A stretch of DNA of 64,000 bases from Aphelidium insulamus (GCA_036784855.1 JAZDSV010000023.1:180356-244355); one strand, 5' to 3'. Positions 48,201 through 59,462 are shown, counted from the first letter of the stretch. Made by a program: numbers and translations. The notes: generated from the letters alone by a model not told the origin.

Positions 48201-49178
48201 GCGCGACGTGCGGCTGATGATCTTATGCTGTGTGCAATCAAAAGATTTGTCAAATCGTGTCGTGAAAAGTAAGCATCGCTACTGCTTATGACTGCTTATG
48301 TGTCATTTTACTCATCAACGTGTAGTAACACATCTCTGGAGACTGCAATGGATGAAGTCGCATCTCTACGTTTACAGCGCGACCAACTACTGCAACGAGT
48401 GCATTTGGCATTCCAAGCCCACAACATGGAACTGCTTGAACGTTCCTGCAAGATGTTTTGCAATGCTTGCAAATTCACATTCACGGAACTAAAAGCTGCT
48501 GCTGCTATCATTGACAAGCTAGTATATTTGGGCAAGGAAGAAGCTAGTCCGGCAAAATTGGCAGTCATATCAAATTCAAAAGAATTTTTGTCTGCGGTTT
48601 CGAAATTGCAGACATTGTCTGGCGATGTGCGCACATTGTTACCATCGTTGAAATTGGGGTTTTACGATTCAAGCACATGGAACGTTCACGTCGACCGAAC
48701 ATTGATGATTGTATGTGGGCTGAATGTTTGCTGTTGTATTGAGCATATTTCTTCGAGCATTACTCAACTAATAGCCCTCGATGCTCGTTAATATTGTCGA
48801 CAATTTCAAAGAGCGGTTAGTTTGTCTAAAACGAATCTTTGCTCGACCCGGAGATGGAAGCGCAAACGCGAAACAACCCGTGGATGATGAGTATTCCAGC
48901 AGCCAAGAAAGTCTTGGTGTATCGCAGGAGGACCTACCAGTTTTGCTGTCATTGGAACCGCATCACTATGAAAAGATAACCAGACTTGTTGATTCCATGG
49001 AGGACCGGATAGGGTTGGCAGACGATCCCCCCACAACTGAGAAGGTCAGTGTTGCGTATTGCCGTATAAGAATGAATAAGAATGATAAAGTCACTTTCAG
49101 ACACGCGCCCTTATCAGCCAAGCAATGGATCCGGATCGTCTGTCGCGCATGTACGAAGGATGGACGGCGTGGATATAG
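39292..49178 (+). CDS. SMG1: SMG1-type PIKK kinase (nonsense-mediated decay)
   Basis: Phosphatidylinositol-3-kinase-related protein kinase that phosphorylates UPF1 in nonsense-mediated decay. Twenty exons: 39292-39580, 39634-39784, 39837-40032, 40072-40251, 40302-40374, 40419-40530, 40576-40706, 40781-40920, 40976-42635, 42681-42922, 42966-44825, 44874-45963, 46005-46931, 46978-47354, 47443-47679, 47726-48079, 48135-48268, 48326-48710, 48775-49044, 49101-49178. The join is 8,886 nt, 2,961 aa, with every phase consistent. Helical repeats fill the N-terminal 2/3. The kinase domain has MQFIGVDGKSYSYLLKG, GLIQWVENAVPLYSLFQKW (SMG1-specific), GIGDRHLENILFD and VVHIDYAVCFERGKRLKVPE. A ~1,000-residue insert separates it from the C-terminal FATC end DPDRLSRMYEGWTAWI. 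Residues 1-97 hold three Phe-Val-Pro motifs. Intron 1 is GC-AG. Confidence 0.93.
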
Positions 49179-49257
49179 GTGTTGGTTGCAACATTGGTTG
49201 AAACAGTACGGCGCTTGCCAGGAGACCAGGGGTCGGATCTGCACCAATCAGTGACGC

Positions 49258-49289
49258 CACGTGTTTGACACGTGAACACGGCTATAAAA
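49258..49289 (+). promoter_or_regulatory. Two CACGTG boxes and a TATA box before the Reeler gene
   Basis: CACGTG occurs at 49258-49263 and 49269-49274, with TATAAAA at 49283-49289, 66 bp before the ATG at 49355. CACGTG is the E-box bound by bHLH factors in fungi. The position fits a strong, focused promoter. Function is inferred from sequence only. Confidence 0.6.
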
Positions 49290-49354
49290 TACGACAGTCG
49301 ACCGCGCTCATCAGCACTCTTACCGTAGCAAAATAAAATAGCAACTATTTCAGT

Positions 49355-50061
49355 ATGAAGATTGACTCTAAAGCTCTCATTGCTGCTGCCGTCTTAGCTG
49401 CTGGCCATGCGAGTGCCACGCAATGCTCGGACAATCCGACAACAATGGAAGCTCAACTTGGCAAGGCAGACGATGAGATGGCCAAATGGCAGTACGTTTT
49501 TAAATTTCTGCTAATAATTTTGAATCTTAAGTCATGCCATCTTATTGTGATAATATTTATTGCCACGTGTACTGACGATCGTATAGATTGCAAGTTTCCG
49601 GCCAAACGTACACACCAGGCATCCCCATGAAGATAACTTTGGCACCTCCTTCACAAAATGCGACCTACACTGGTTTGCTACTGTTTGCACGTGCCGCCAA
49701 CAACGCACATGTTGGAAAGTGGGAATCCTTGCCGGAAGGGTTCGGCACGCTCGACGACCAGTGCAAGGAGTACGGCCTGGAAAAGTCGACGGTGTCGCAA
49801 ACCGTCAACAACACGCGCTCAGGAACGACTGATTTCACATGGACTCCTCCCTCACGCGGTCTGGGCGACGTGGAGTTCCGCGGTATAGTATTCGGCGGCG
49901 ACAAGCCAGCTTGGGCACAGCTGGTTCCAATTCCCGTCAATGGCACCGGAAATCTGACCGAGATATTGGCGGAACAGAGCCAAGGCTCCGGAGCGGCTAT
50001 CACCACTGGTTTTTCACTACTCTCTGTTGTAGGAGCTATTGCGGCGGTCATAAGCATTTAA
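49355..50061 (+). CDS. Secreted GPI-type protein with a Reeler-like domain
   Basis: Two exons (49355-49491, 49587-50061), 203 aa. The signal peptide is MKIDSKALIAAAVLAAGHAS. The body resembles the Reeler fold: TYTPGIPMKITLAPPSQ, TYTGLLLFARA, VGKWESLPEGFGTLDDQC, then TTDFTWTPPSRGLGDVEFRG. N-glycosylation sequons are present (QNATY, NNTRS, NGTGN, NLTE). The C-terminus ends in a hydrophobic run (GFSLLSVVGAIAAVISI) after a small-residue site (GSGAA), typical of a GPI anchor signal. Probably extracellular or wall-bound. The family role in fungi is unclear. Confidence 0.82.
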
Positions 50062-50140
50062 CAATTCGGTATCGCGTCAAATCATTGAATAACAAGTGCA
50101 TTTAATACAACCATTCGGATTACATTGAGATACTGAACAC

Positions 50141-52049
50141 TCAGTAGAGACGATAGGCTTCCTTGATGCTGTCAGTGTACATGTACTCTAGCGCACGAGC
50201 GGGGCTGAGCAGTTTACAGTAGTGAAAGCCCGCGATGACTGAGATAAAATCGTCGTTGGCAGTTCGCATGCTGGGAGACCGCACCTCCATCACACGCTCA
50301 CCGTTGATTGTGCGCTCCTGCGAGTCCAGTCCGAGCCAGATCCACATCGGGCCCACATTGTACGGACCGAGATCTGGACCGGCAATCATTCGACGACCAT
50401 GACGAGAATAGCGGCTGAATGGTGAGGTGACATTAACAGCGGTGGCGGGTGGTTGGAAATCCCGAAGCTTAGACTCGGCCCATTGAATGGCGCGAGTATT
50501 GAGGTCTTGGCAAACACGGTTGTTATCATCCAGCTCCGCAAATGATGCATTGTGAACACCGGCCGCAATGTAGATCGACTGGCGAGACTTCATCTTGACA
50601 CGCAGCTCGTCGCACGACGTCAACCCGATCACAGTGCCTGTGTCGAAAAAGTCCAGCAAACTGTGCGTGCATTGCGTAATTGTGGTGAGTTGCATTTGAC
50701 ACTTGACAGGATTGCCTTGACTGCCTTGAAGGCATGTGGAGTTCTTGCTGATCTCTGGCAGATGCACGGGCACCAGCCACACCTTCCAGAACTCGTCCGT
50801 CACCGACATGGACACCTCAACTCCGTAGTCCTGCCGCAACTCATCCAGTCTAGCCAGAGCAATCTGCGACTCCTGGCTCCATGAACTGCCAAGATAGCAG
50901 TCACTCCGACGCGGATCATTTTGTGACAATTCGCTGCAGTGTGGCTTCAAGTTGGGCGAATTCTCCAACAGTAACGATGCGATAATCGGCCGGAAATAAG
51001 CGTCCGACTCTGCTTGCACCGACAACATGCGACGCCGGGCGCCTGCAGACTGCTGCGGAGAATGAGCGAGCATGAATGCATCGACAATCATGTCTGCCAG
51101 GCGGTTGTGCGCCGCATCGGCCGAGATCTCCGCGCGCATATCCTGGCCCTGAACGAGCGGATTGGGCGCGGTGCCGTCGGCAAAAGACATGTGAGACGCG
51201 CCAAGCAGCACGGCGACACTGTTCAGCGGCACTCCATGGTCATTCAACACTCGGTCGCGGTGATACGCCGACTCGGCCACACGAAACAGTCGATACATGC
51301 CGTCCAGTTCGGCTACAGAGTATTAATGCATGATGTGTATGATATACGACATATATGTACCTCCAATAGTGATGGTGGGAAATATGCGACGAAGCTCTGG
51401 TGGCACGAGGAAGCCGTTATGATCACGGCGAAAACCGCGCTTGATTGCCGCACCGAGAACAATCAATCCGTCACACGGAACCGTTGCCAGCTGGGAGATC
51501 GGCATCGCCAAGCCGTCCTGCTGAAAGTGCAATGGCTGCGCAGCGAGTTCATTCAGCGTAACTTTTGCTTGAAGTACCGAGCGAACAAACTGCTGAGCGC
51601 TGACTGCGCCACGCGAGTGTCCGCCGTGAAAGTACAGCACTCGAGGGGTCGCGGGAGACAAGTGCGACGCAATGGCGGCCTGAACTGCCGACACGGCATC
51701 CAGCATGTCACGTGCAAACATATCATCTGTAATGGCGCCGCCGGTGAGAAGATGCGGCTCCGGCACAACTGCCCACAGTCGGACACCGTGACTGTGTGCG
51801 CGACGCTGCAGTGTGCGAATCATTGCCTCGTAGGCACTCGGCATTAACAGTGAGCCGGCCGTGAACACCAATACATTCAGTGGCTGATTGTTCAGTACTG
51901 CTTGCTATGGAGATAGCGGCATAGTGTGCACTTACAGCAGAAGCTGGCAGAGGGGATGCCATTGGTGGCGGCGGATAAATGGTAGGCTGGGCCAATGCGC
52001 CGTGCACCACACACCATACCAACGCCGCAAGATAACTTGGTGCTCTCAT
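50141..52049 (-). CDS. Secreted alpha/beta-hydrolase-like protein
   Basis: Three exons (52049-51936, 51904-51361, 51312-50141), 609 aa. The signal peptide is MRAPSYLAALVWCVVHGALA. The N-terminal half has an alpha/beta-hydrolase layout: strand LNVLVFTAGSLLMP; nucleophile elbow YFHGGHSRGAVSA (GxSxG as GHSRG); likely acid in ITIGAELDGMYRLF; catalytic His in LLGASHMSFADG. A long Cys-containing C-terminal half (KPHCSELSQNDPRRSDCY; CLQGSQGNPVKC) follows, probably disulfide-bonded, with several sequons. The first intron is only 31 nt (51905-51935, GTAAGT...CATAG), the shortest inferred here. Substrate unknown. The catalytic triad is a reading of motifs. Confidence 0.75.
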
Positions 52050-52563
52050 ATAGCTATAGAGAGAGGGGAAGCTGTGTGTGACTTGAGTTGGACGCAGGGC
52101 TGAGCTGAGCAGAACAGTTGCACGGACAACAGAAGCAACTGACACGCCGAAACTATGAAACTGACATGACGTGCGCGGTTCGCGGTCACAGTCACCGACG
52201 CGCCGTGGGAATAACGCGTCGACCGTGTTTGCCGCTTGCTTTGCTTGCTTTGCGTGAGCGCTGTGTGGCATTACGTCAACAAGATGCCGTGCCGTCCATA
52301 CATCGCACACGTAAGCTATTTAGAGGCCACGTCACTTTATACAAATAACATGTATGCATTACTGGTGTGCAAATTGCGATAGCGGGGCATTATGTCCTCC
52401 TCAGTTATAGCCACACCATAAGCATATAGACATAAGCTGAAAGTTGTCCATTAGCTAACTGCTTGATATTAGCACGTACCAGAGCTCTCTCGTAGTAGGT
52501 CACAGAAAAAGTTCATTGCATTACCATACACACCCACACCCACACCCGCACACACGTCCAATC
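52050..52563. other. Divergent intergenic region, 514 bp
   Basis: Between the start codons of the secreted hydrolase and uS9m. No coding signal that is not a shadow, no RNA gene recognised. A short run of ACACCC/CACACC units at 52527-52555 lies just before the uS9m start. Confidence 0.5.
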
Positions 52564-54005
52564 ATGTCACGAGTGGCCGCACGCGTCCGCGCCGCCAACG
52601 TGGCCTACTCGCCGTCCTACTTCACCGGCCGGCCGCTTTACTACGACTCGCTGCAGGCGCTCAATGAGTCGCTGCGTGCAGCCAACGTCAAGAGCAGTGT
52701 GAACAATGTCGGTTTGCCGCCACAGCCGCAGTCATCCAGTAGTGCTGCCAGTAGTGCTGAATCGCCAGCAGATGGCACACGCCGAGAGGCGGTTGCACGC
52801 CCATGGCTGGACCGCCGATCGCTGATGGAGCTGTGGAATGCACGGCTGACACAGGACGAGCATGACGCGTTCTGTGCCAAGTTGTCTCTACTGCATGCGG
52901 CTGCGTCCTGTAGTGGTGGGTCTACAATTAAGGATGGCACTGCAGTCGATGCGAGTGCGCTCAAGTTATTGGCACAGTACGCTCAGCCTGGTGCACTTGC
53001 GGGACTGCAGGCCGCGTGGTACGGCAAGGCAGCCACCGCGTCCTCCAACGGCAATCCGCTGGACCACCATCAACAATTTGATCAGCATTCTCTCCGCGAC
53101 TCTCTTGGCCGCATATACGCGAGCGGTGAGCGGCGCAGGCTACGGATGCACACCTGGCTGGTGGAGGCGCATGACGGCTCAGTCGGTACCGTGTGGATCG
53201 ACGGACGACCCATGGGCCAGGTATTGCCGCGCATGCTGGACAGGCATCGGGTCTACCTGCCGTTCGCGGTGACCGATACCGTGAACCGGTTCAACGTGTG
53301 GGCCGAGACAGAGTGCTGTGCCGCGTCGTCTCTGCCCGAGTCGCGACAGGAGGCGTCGGCTACGGATCAAGAGGTTAAGCACGGCAGCACTGCCGTCGGG
53401 GTCTTGTTTGGCGCCACCGCTGTGTCGGGTGCGCTGGCGAACGGTATTGCCCGCGCATTATCCCGCTATGAGCCTGCCATGGTGGAGCAGCTGCGGCTGG
53501 CCGGTGTTCTGGACACTGATAAGCGACAGCGAGAGCGGAAGAAGCCTGGTCAGCCCTCTGCTCGTGCCCAGTTTCAATGGTATGGAATATTGATATTTGT
53601 ATGTCTTTGTACGACATACGTATGTATGTATGTATGTATGTGTATGTCTATAGTTGGATGTGTCTATGAATGCATGTGTGTATGTGTGTATGTATGTATA
53701 TATGTATGTCTGTCTATTGCTGGATGTATGTATGTATGTGTGTGTGTGTGTGTGTATGTGTGTGTATGTGTGTATGTATGTATGTATGTATGTATGTATG
53801 TGGGTATGTGTGTATGTATGTATGTGTGTATGTATGTATGTATGTATGTCTATAGTTGGATGTATGTATGTATATGTGTATGCTATATTGGATGTGTCTG
53901 TATATATATATAGTTGTATGTGTGTGTGTGTGTGTGTGTGTGTATGCATCATTATGCATGCATGTACTGCCAAGCCTATTAACAAAATGCAGGGTTAAGC
54001 GATGA
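52564..54005 (+). CDS. MRPS9: Mitochondrial small-subunit ribosomal protein uS9m
   Basis: Two exons (52564-53579, 53993-54005), 342 aa. The N-terminal ~200 residues are the mitochondrion-specific extension (MSRVAARVRAANVAYSPSYF). The S9 domain is GTVWIDGRPMGQVLPRMLDR, PFAVTDTVNRFNVWAET, then SGALANGIARALSRYEPAMV and RLAGVLDTDKRQRERKKPGQ. The S9 tail (QFQ-x-x-KR) is completed only by splicing: exon 1 ends at QFQW and the 13-nt last exon adds VKR and the stop. Skipping of that exon would remove the conserved C-terminal Lys-Arg that contacts P-site tRNA in S9 proteins. The 413-nt intron is filled with TATG/TG repeats. Confidence 0.9.
53619..53945 (+). repeat. Long TATG/TG compound microsatellite in the uS9m intron
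   Basis: About 330 bp of (GTAT)n with embedded (GT)n, interrupted several times by TCTATAGTTGGATG-like spacers. It occupies most of the 413-nt intron. The interruptions match those beside the microsatellite in the Elongin B-like intron at 22.3-22.5 kb. Confidence 0.95.
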
Positions 54006-54100
54006 TGCCTGTGTGGTTGCGATGACGGCCGCCAAGTCAATAAAACTCGAATGGCGCATGCAATTGATGTATTTCCATACTAAATACTTCAACTTGTAAT

Positions 54101-54656
54101 ATGACGAATCCCGCGCCTGACGCTACCGGTCACGTGCTCCCGGTGCAGCCCACGCGTCTCATATACAAACAGGCGCCAGGGAGGTCGGGACGGACGGTGC
54201 TAACATTCCTAATTGGGGCCGCCCTAACTGGTAGCATCGCGCGATATTTATACACACACAAGCACTGAGTGCGCACCACTTGCAGGCGCTGTTGGCGGCT
54301 ATGCCGTGATGCACGACTATCAGATGTACAAGGCGTCGCTAGCGGCCGCAGTGGAACGACTGGAACGCCACGTGGACGCAGTATGGAGTACCGGTATAAT
54401 TTGATGGCGCAGCTAACTCCTATCGCAGGCAGACGCAAAGCGTCAACAAGAGAAGCGAGAGCATGCAATAGCGCTTGCAGAACAAGCACAGCGACACGCA
54501 CGACTGGACGCCGAGACCAAACGGCTGCGACAGGAGATGCTGCAAGTGCACGACGGCATGGCAGTGGAATTGGCGCGGTTCCGACAGCATCTGTGGTCCG
54601 TGGAACGGCAGCGTTTAACTGCGCCAACTATGGAAAAGCCTTCCGCGCCACAATAG
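54101..54656 (+). CDS. Small TM plus coiled-coil protein, unknown
   Basis: Three exons (54101-54230, 54286-54380, 54429-54656), 150 aa. A Pro-rich start (MTNPAPDATGHVLPVQPTRL) is followed by one hydrophobic segment (VLTFLIGAALTGAVGGYAVM) restored across the first intron. A long charged coiled coil then runs to the end (KRQQEKREHAIALAEQAQRH, RLRQEMLQVHD). This architecture is common in small inner-mitochondrial-membrane proteins, but I see no family motif. Phases are consistent and the total is divisible by three. Confidence 0.65.
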
Positions 54657-54753
54657 TGCGTGCATAAATATCTTGTAAACTGAACTGGAAGCACTTGCGA
54701 CTTGACTGTATGCACACAGAGCGGTCTATATAACACATAGCAAGCCGGCGATA

Positions 54754-55416
<663 letters not shown>

Positions 55417-55950
55417 ATTGTCAATAGGGGGTGTTAAATGCAACGTACATTTGTATTTAATTTGTATGCTCGTGATTCCCTTATATTGTCCCATTTGTAC
55501 ATAGTCTGCCACTATAAGTCGCGCAGTAAGCCAAATGGTAGCAGCATTATAAGTTATTTAATATATACGCCAACCATATGCTTATACATGCATATTGTAT
55601 CCACTTATGTACTTGGGTACACCTAGAAGTGATGCGTGCATCAAGGCCTCCAATGACGCAGTTTCTGTCCGTACATGTGTATGTATGTCAGACAGTTCCA
55701 AGCATTTATCGAACCATACAAGTACTAACCCACAGCCATCCAGCATTCAAGCATTAAAGGTATCCTCACTGCCTTCATGTACCATAATACGCACAAACCG
55801 TACTCCCATACCATACGCACCCCCGTACATATGCATACCGCCAGTTATACAACTACCATTCATACATGTATGCCATCGTGGCAACTCCCCCTTAATATAA
55901 ACTTTATGTACACTTATTATATACAGCCAAGCCTGAGCAAGGCGTAACGA
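55417..55950. other. 534-bp gap with no gene seen
   Basis: Between the RBX1 start and the GH26-like stop, both on the minus strand. AT-rich, with many CATAC/CATAT words. Short open frames show no protein-like composition. No RNA gene recognised. Confidence 0.5.
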
Positions 55951-56937
55951 TCAACGCCTCGACTGCGGCAACAGTAGGGGCATGTGTCTGCCACGAAGGT
56001 ACTCGTTGCGCATGAAGCCGTAGATGCGCATGGTACCGTAACCCGACTTGGTGCACTCCATAAAGTGCACACCGCGAAAGTAGGGCGCAAACTCCTTCAT
56101 GGCGCTCTCAATGTTGGCCAGCCACTGATCCTTCCAGACGCGGGTCGTAGTGTTGGCTGATGTGCCCGGTGTCGGGTTGGCCGTCTCGGTGATCATGAAT
56201 GGTTTGTTGCGGCCACCGACGGGCATGGAGTAGCGCTCGATGAAGCTAAGGGTGCGCGAGTCGGCGGCACCAGAGTACTGATACGTTAGTTTCTCGTGGA
56301 GTAGCGTGGCCGACACCGGGCCGTCCAGGTTCGGTAGCGTGGTCAGCCCGACAATGTCCACGCACGAGTCGCCCGGGTAGTACACCGTCTCGTCCGTGTT
56401 CTGTCCCTTGTATATGTTGAGCGGCGCGTACACCATCAGCGTCTGTGCAGACTGTCCCCCGTTGCACGCCTGGACTTTGGCGGCCAGTTCGCAGAAGCGT
56501 TGCCGGTACAGCGACGGGTTGCCCTGCCACGGGTAGTAGTTGCCGTAGGCGTTGGCCTCGTGCGCGAACCGCAAACTGATCTCGAACCCCTGCCTGTTGA
56601 CCTTTTGAAGCTCGGCCGCAATGTCCGACATGGCCGCGTCGCCCATCTGGTCTAGCCCGTTCCACGGCTCCAGCGTGATGAACAGCTTCTTCACACCGCT
56701 GTCGGCCTTGACCACCGCGTTGACAAAGTCCTGCAGCGCCTGGCCAGACAGACCCGACTGCGACACGGGGAAGAACTCGCTGTAAAAGTCCAGCTTGTAT
56801 CCGGCGGTGGCCAGCTCGGCTGCCAGCGGCGAGACTTTTGACCGTTCCGTGTAGGCGCCAATAAGCGCGCCTGCACGCACCACCGTCACCATCATCAATG
56901 CCGTGGCCACCGCGCCTACTGTTGTGTGCATAATCAT
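55951..56937 (-). CDS. Secreted GH26-like endo-beta-mannanase/glycanase
   Basis: Single exon, 328 aa from ATG 56937. The signal peptide is MIMHTTVGAVATALMMVTVV then RAGA. GH26 pattern: LFITLEPWNG, the acid/base motif LRFAHEANAYGNYYPW (GH26 R-P-x-H-E-x-N with W-x-P-W), MVYAPLN, the substrate-site YYPGDSCVDIVGL, and a nucleophile Glu expected in KPFMITETANPT. It probably cleaves a beta-1,4- or beta-1,3-glycan outside the cell. It is one of the few intronless genes here and is GC-rich, so retrocopy or transfer origin is possible but unproven. An upstream in-frame extension to 57156 is rejected because it would precede the signal peptide. Confidence 0.8.
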   Translation of the reverse strand: MIMHTTVGAVATALMMVTVVRAGALIGAYTERSKVSPLAAELATAGYKLDFYSEFFPVSQSGLSGQALQDFVNAVVKADSGVKKLFITLEPWNGLDQMGDAAMSDIAAELQKVNRQGFEISLRFAHEANAYGNYYPWQGNPSLYRQRFCELAAKVQACNGGQSAQTLMVYAPLNIYKGQNTDETVYYPGDSCVDIVGLTTLPNLDGPVSATLLHEKLTYQYSGAADSRTLSFIERYSMPVGGRNKPFMITETANPTPGTSANTTTRVWKDQWLANIESAMKEFAPYFRGVHFMECTKSGYGTMRIYGFMRNEYLRGRHMPLLLPQSRR

Positions 56938-57237
56938 TGCTGGCTGGCTCTCTGGACAGTGATTATAGAGAATATGCAGGAGACTGAAAGGTGTGGGACT
57001 GGAGTATGGGATGCGCGGGACGTGTGCACGTTCCAGCACGCTATTTATGCACTGGTCAGGCAATATCCGTGCCGGCGCGGGATTGGCCGTCTGCAGAGGT
57101 GACAATATTCGGCGCCCGCCTCCGCGAGGAGATTGGCCGGCGCTAGAATGCTGCAATATTTATAATATATATATATATATATATCTATATACTATATAGA
57201 GATGCAATGCAATGTTTAATATGATGATAAAGAACTG
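56938..57237. other. 300-bp gap with a (TA)n run
   Basis: 5' flank of the GH26-like gene. CATAAATA lies on the minus strand at about 57043-57050, a possible TATA-like box about 105 bp before the start codon. A TA run sits at 57165-57186 near the EF-hand gene's stop codon. Nothing else seen. Confidence 0.45.
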
Positions 57238-58019
57238 CTACGAAGATGAAGAGGAAACGGCTGATGGCGGCGCGGTCTTGACTTGGCTGTTCTGTGCAAA
57301 TCGCATCAACTTGTAGCAGTCGGCTACCGCCTGGCACGTGCCGTCCGACTTGATCACGCACTTTTCCACGGCGTAGTGGCGAAGAGCAGCAGCGCCAGAC
57401 TTGCAGAACAGATGCTCGGATTGAACGCGCAGCTTGTACAGGTGCGCCTTGCTGGTCAGCTCCCCCTGGCACGATTCATGCACCTTGACTGCCATATCGC
57501 ACACGCCTACAACAAATAGAGTTTGTTCAGTAAAGAGTGGATATAGTGCATGTAGTGTACCGTCGTCAATAATGATGGCCGGGATGTCGGCGTGGGTCAT
57601 GGCGGCTACGAATTCCTCGCGCGACACCACGCCGTCCTCGCTCAGATCATAGTCATCAACCAGCTCGTCGTAAAGGTCTTTCACCTCCTCGGCAACGTCA
57701 TCGTTGGCCTGGCTAGCCGCAGCCTGCACACCGTCGGCCCCGTTAATCACTCCGTTCTGCAGCTGGGTGAGCGTGGCGTGGCGGGATGCGGTGCTCTTAT
57801 CGCGCCACGCACCTTGTCCACGTCAAAGCGAGTAAACAGTGCGTCCACCTTGGTCCTCATGTCCGTCTCGCTGCCGCCAAACACCACCGACACGATGCTG
57901 TTGGTGGTGGCGGTGTTGCCGGTGTTGGCAGCAGAAGCGCTATCGGCACCGATAACCGGAGCCATCTGCAGCAAGGCACCTGCCACCGCGATCATGGCAA
58001 CACTGATTGTGCACTTCAT
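57238..58019 (-). CDS. Secretory-pathway EF-hand protein
   Basis: Three exons (58019-57813, 57762-57561, 57506-57238), 225 aa. The signal peptide is MKCTISVAMIAVAGALLQMA. The first intron splits an EF-like loop (ALFTRFDVDKLQNGVI). A clear second EF-hand follows: LVDDYDLSEDGVVSREEF, with Asp/Asp/Glu/Asp/Val/Glu in the calcium-coordinating places. The C-terminal third has five Cys (VCDMAVKVHESC, HLFCKSG, KCVIKSDGTCQAVADC), suggesting disulfides in an extracellular or ER lumenal protein. It ends in a Ser run. Role unknown. TATAAG lies about 55-60 bp upstream on the minus strand. Confidence 0.75.
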
Positions 58020-58196
58020 GCGCGCGTGTGTGTGTGCGTGGTTATGTCTGTGAGTCTGTGCCACCTCCACCGTCTTATAGGCCAGTGAGGTGACGGCCAC
58101 GGCAGCACCCGGTGACAGGTCGGAACTGCTCGGCCGGACGGTCGGCCGGCCGAGTGGTCGATCGGGGGCGGCGCACTCACAGTGAGTGACATCGAC

Positions 58197-59462
58197 ATGA
58201 CTGCCGGCGACGCAGCTGCCACGGACCCCGTGGACAAGGTGCGCATCGCCATTGTGGGGGATGCCGGTACGTACCGGCTGCACGTGCATGTGGTGCCGTG
58301 GATACACCTACCACACTCACACCCGTACAGGTGTCGGCAAAACCACGCTGTCGCACTGGATGAGCCGCGGGTTCGCGCGCGGTGCCACCATGCCGCCCGC
58401 CACAGCCACCGTTGGCTGCACCATGGACGTGGTGGTGGGTTGACGCGGAGCTATGTACTCGTCTGAGACAAGGGTGGCAGATGCACCGCTTCACCGCCAC
58501 CGGGCGCGACTACCTGGTGGAAGTGCTGGACGTGGGCGGCCGGAGCAAGCACCGTGACACGCGCTCCGTACTCTACCACCAGCTGAATGGTGTGTGTGTG
58601 TGTGTGTGGTCATCTCTGTCACCCTCTCTCGGTGCCCTTATGAGTGAATGTCAGGCATTGTGCTGGCGCACGACCTGTCCAACCGCAAGTCATGCACCAA
58701 CCTGTGGCGCTGGATGTCCGAGATCATGTTCGCCAGTAGTAGCCGCGAGTCCACCGACGCGCTGAATGCTCTGCCATGGTCAGCGGCACATCGCGAAGAT
58801 GCCGGTGTCGACATGGCGCCAAGTGGAGCGGGGACGACAAGTGCTGCCGCAGTCACGTCCAGCCGGGCCAGACTGTTTTCCGCATCAACCGTGTCCGTAT
58901 CTACCGCGCCCGGCTACATGTCGCCCGTCGGCCCTCCCATGCCAACTGCGCGAAAAGTATCGGCAGGCGCGCGCATCCACACCACAGCCGATGGTGGCGG
59001 CAGGGACACGGTGCTGCGGGTGAGTAGCGGTGGCTGGGACTCGCCATCCAACCCGGCCGCCGTCCCGGTAATGGTGGTGGGACTGCGCGGAGATGTGGTC
59101 ACTGGCGGCGGCGGCATGTCGCGCTACAGTAGTAGCGTCATCACCTCGGCCACCTCACCGCAACGCCTGTCCAGTGAAATCGCCGCCGAGTATCGCGCCG
59201 AGTGGATGGACTTGGTCTGTGCAACCATTGTATCTGTATTAGCTATATATATCTATCTATATTAACATATATTATTGCTATCTATTAGCATACGCTATAT
59301 ATATTAACATGCATGTGGCAGTCTGTTACCAATGGCAGCTTTTACGGCGGTTCAGCGGTGGATGCGCCGACGGTGTTTGGCAGATTCTGCGACAAGGTTG
59401 TGGAGAAGCGGCATTTTCAGTCGCACGCGGCACCGCAGTCCACCCAACCAATATTCAAATAG
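58197..59462 (+). CDS. RABL3-like Ras-superfamily GTPase
   Basis: Exons 58197-58266, 58331-58438, 58473-58589, 58655-59214, 59322-59462; 331 aa. G1 is restored across intron 1: RIAIVGDAGVGKTTLSHWMS. TVGCTMDV follows (RABL3 T-V-G-C-S-V-D-V), then EVLDVGGRSKHRDTRSVLYH (G3 as DVGG) and GIVLAHDLSNRKSCTNLWRW (RABL3-typical H-D-L-T-N-K-K-S). The last exon, GRFCDKVVEKRHF, matches the RABL3 C-terminal helix. A ~110-residue Ser/Ala/Thr/Gly-rich insert lies before the G5 region. There is no CAAX box. Intron 2 is only 34 nt with a GTTGAC donor (58439-58472). RABL3 dimers act in trafficking and Ras prenylation in animals; the role here is open. Confidence 0.85.

Noticed and set aside
53458-53985. 175-aa minus-strand frame rich in His-Thr-Tyr-Ile through the uS9m intron
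   Set aside because: It is a repeat-encoded shadow of the TATG/TG microsatellite; similar frames at 22268-22571 are rejected for the same reason.
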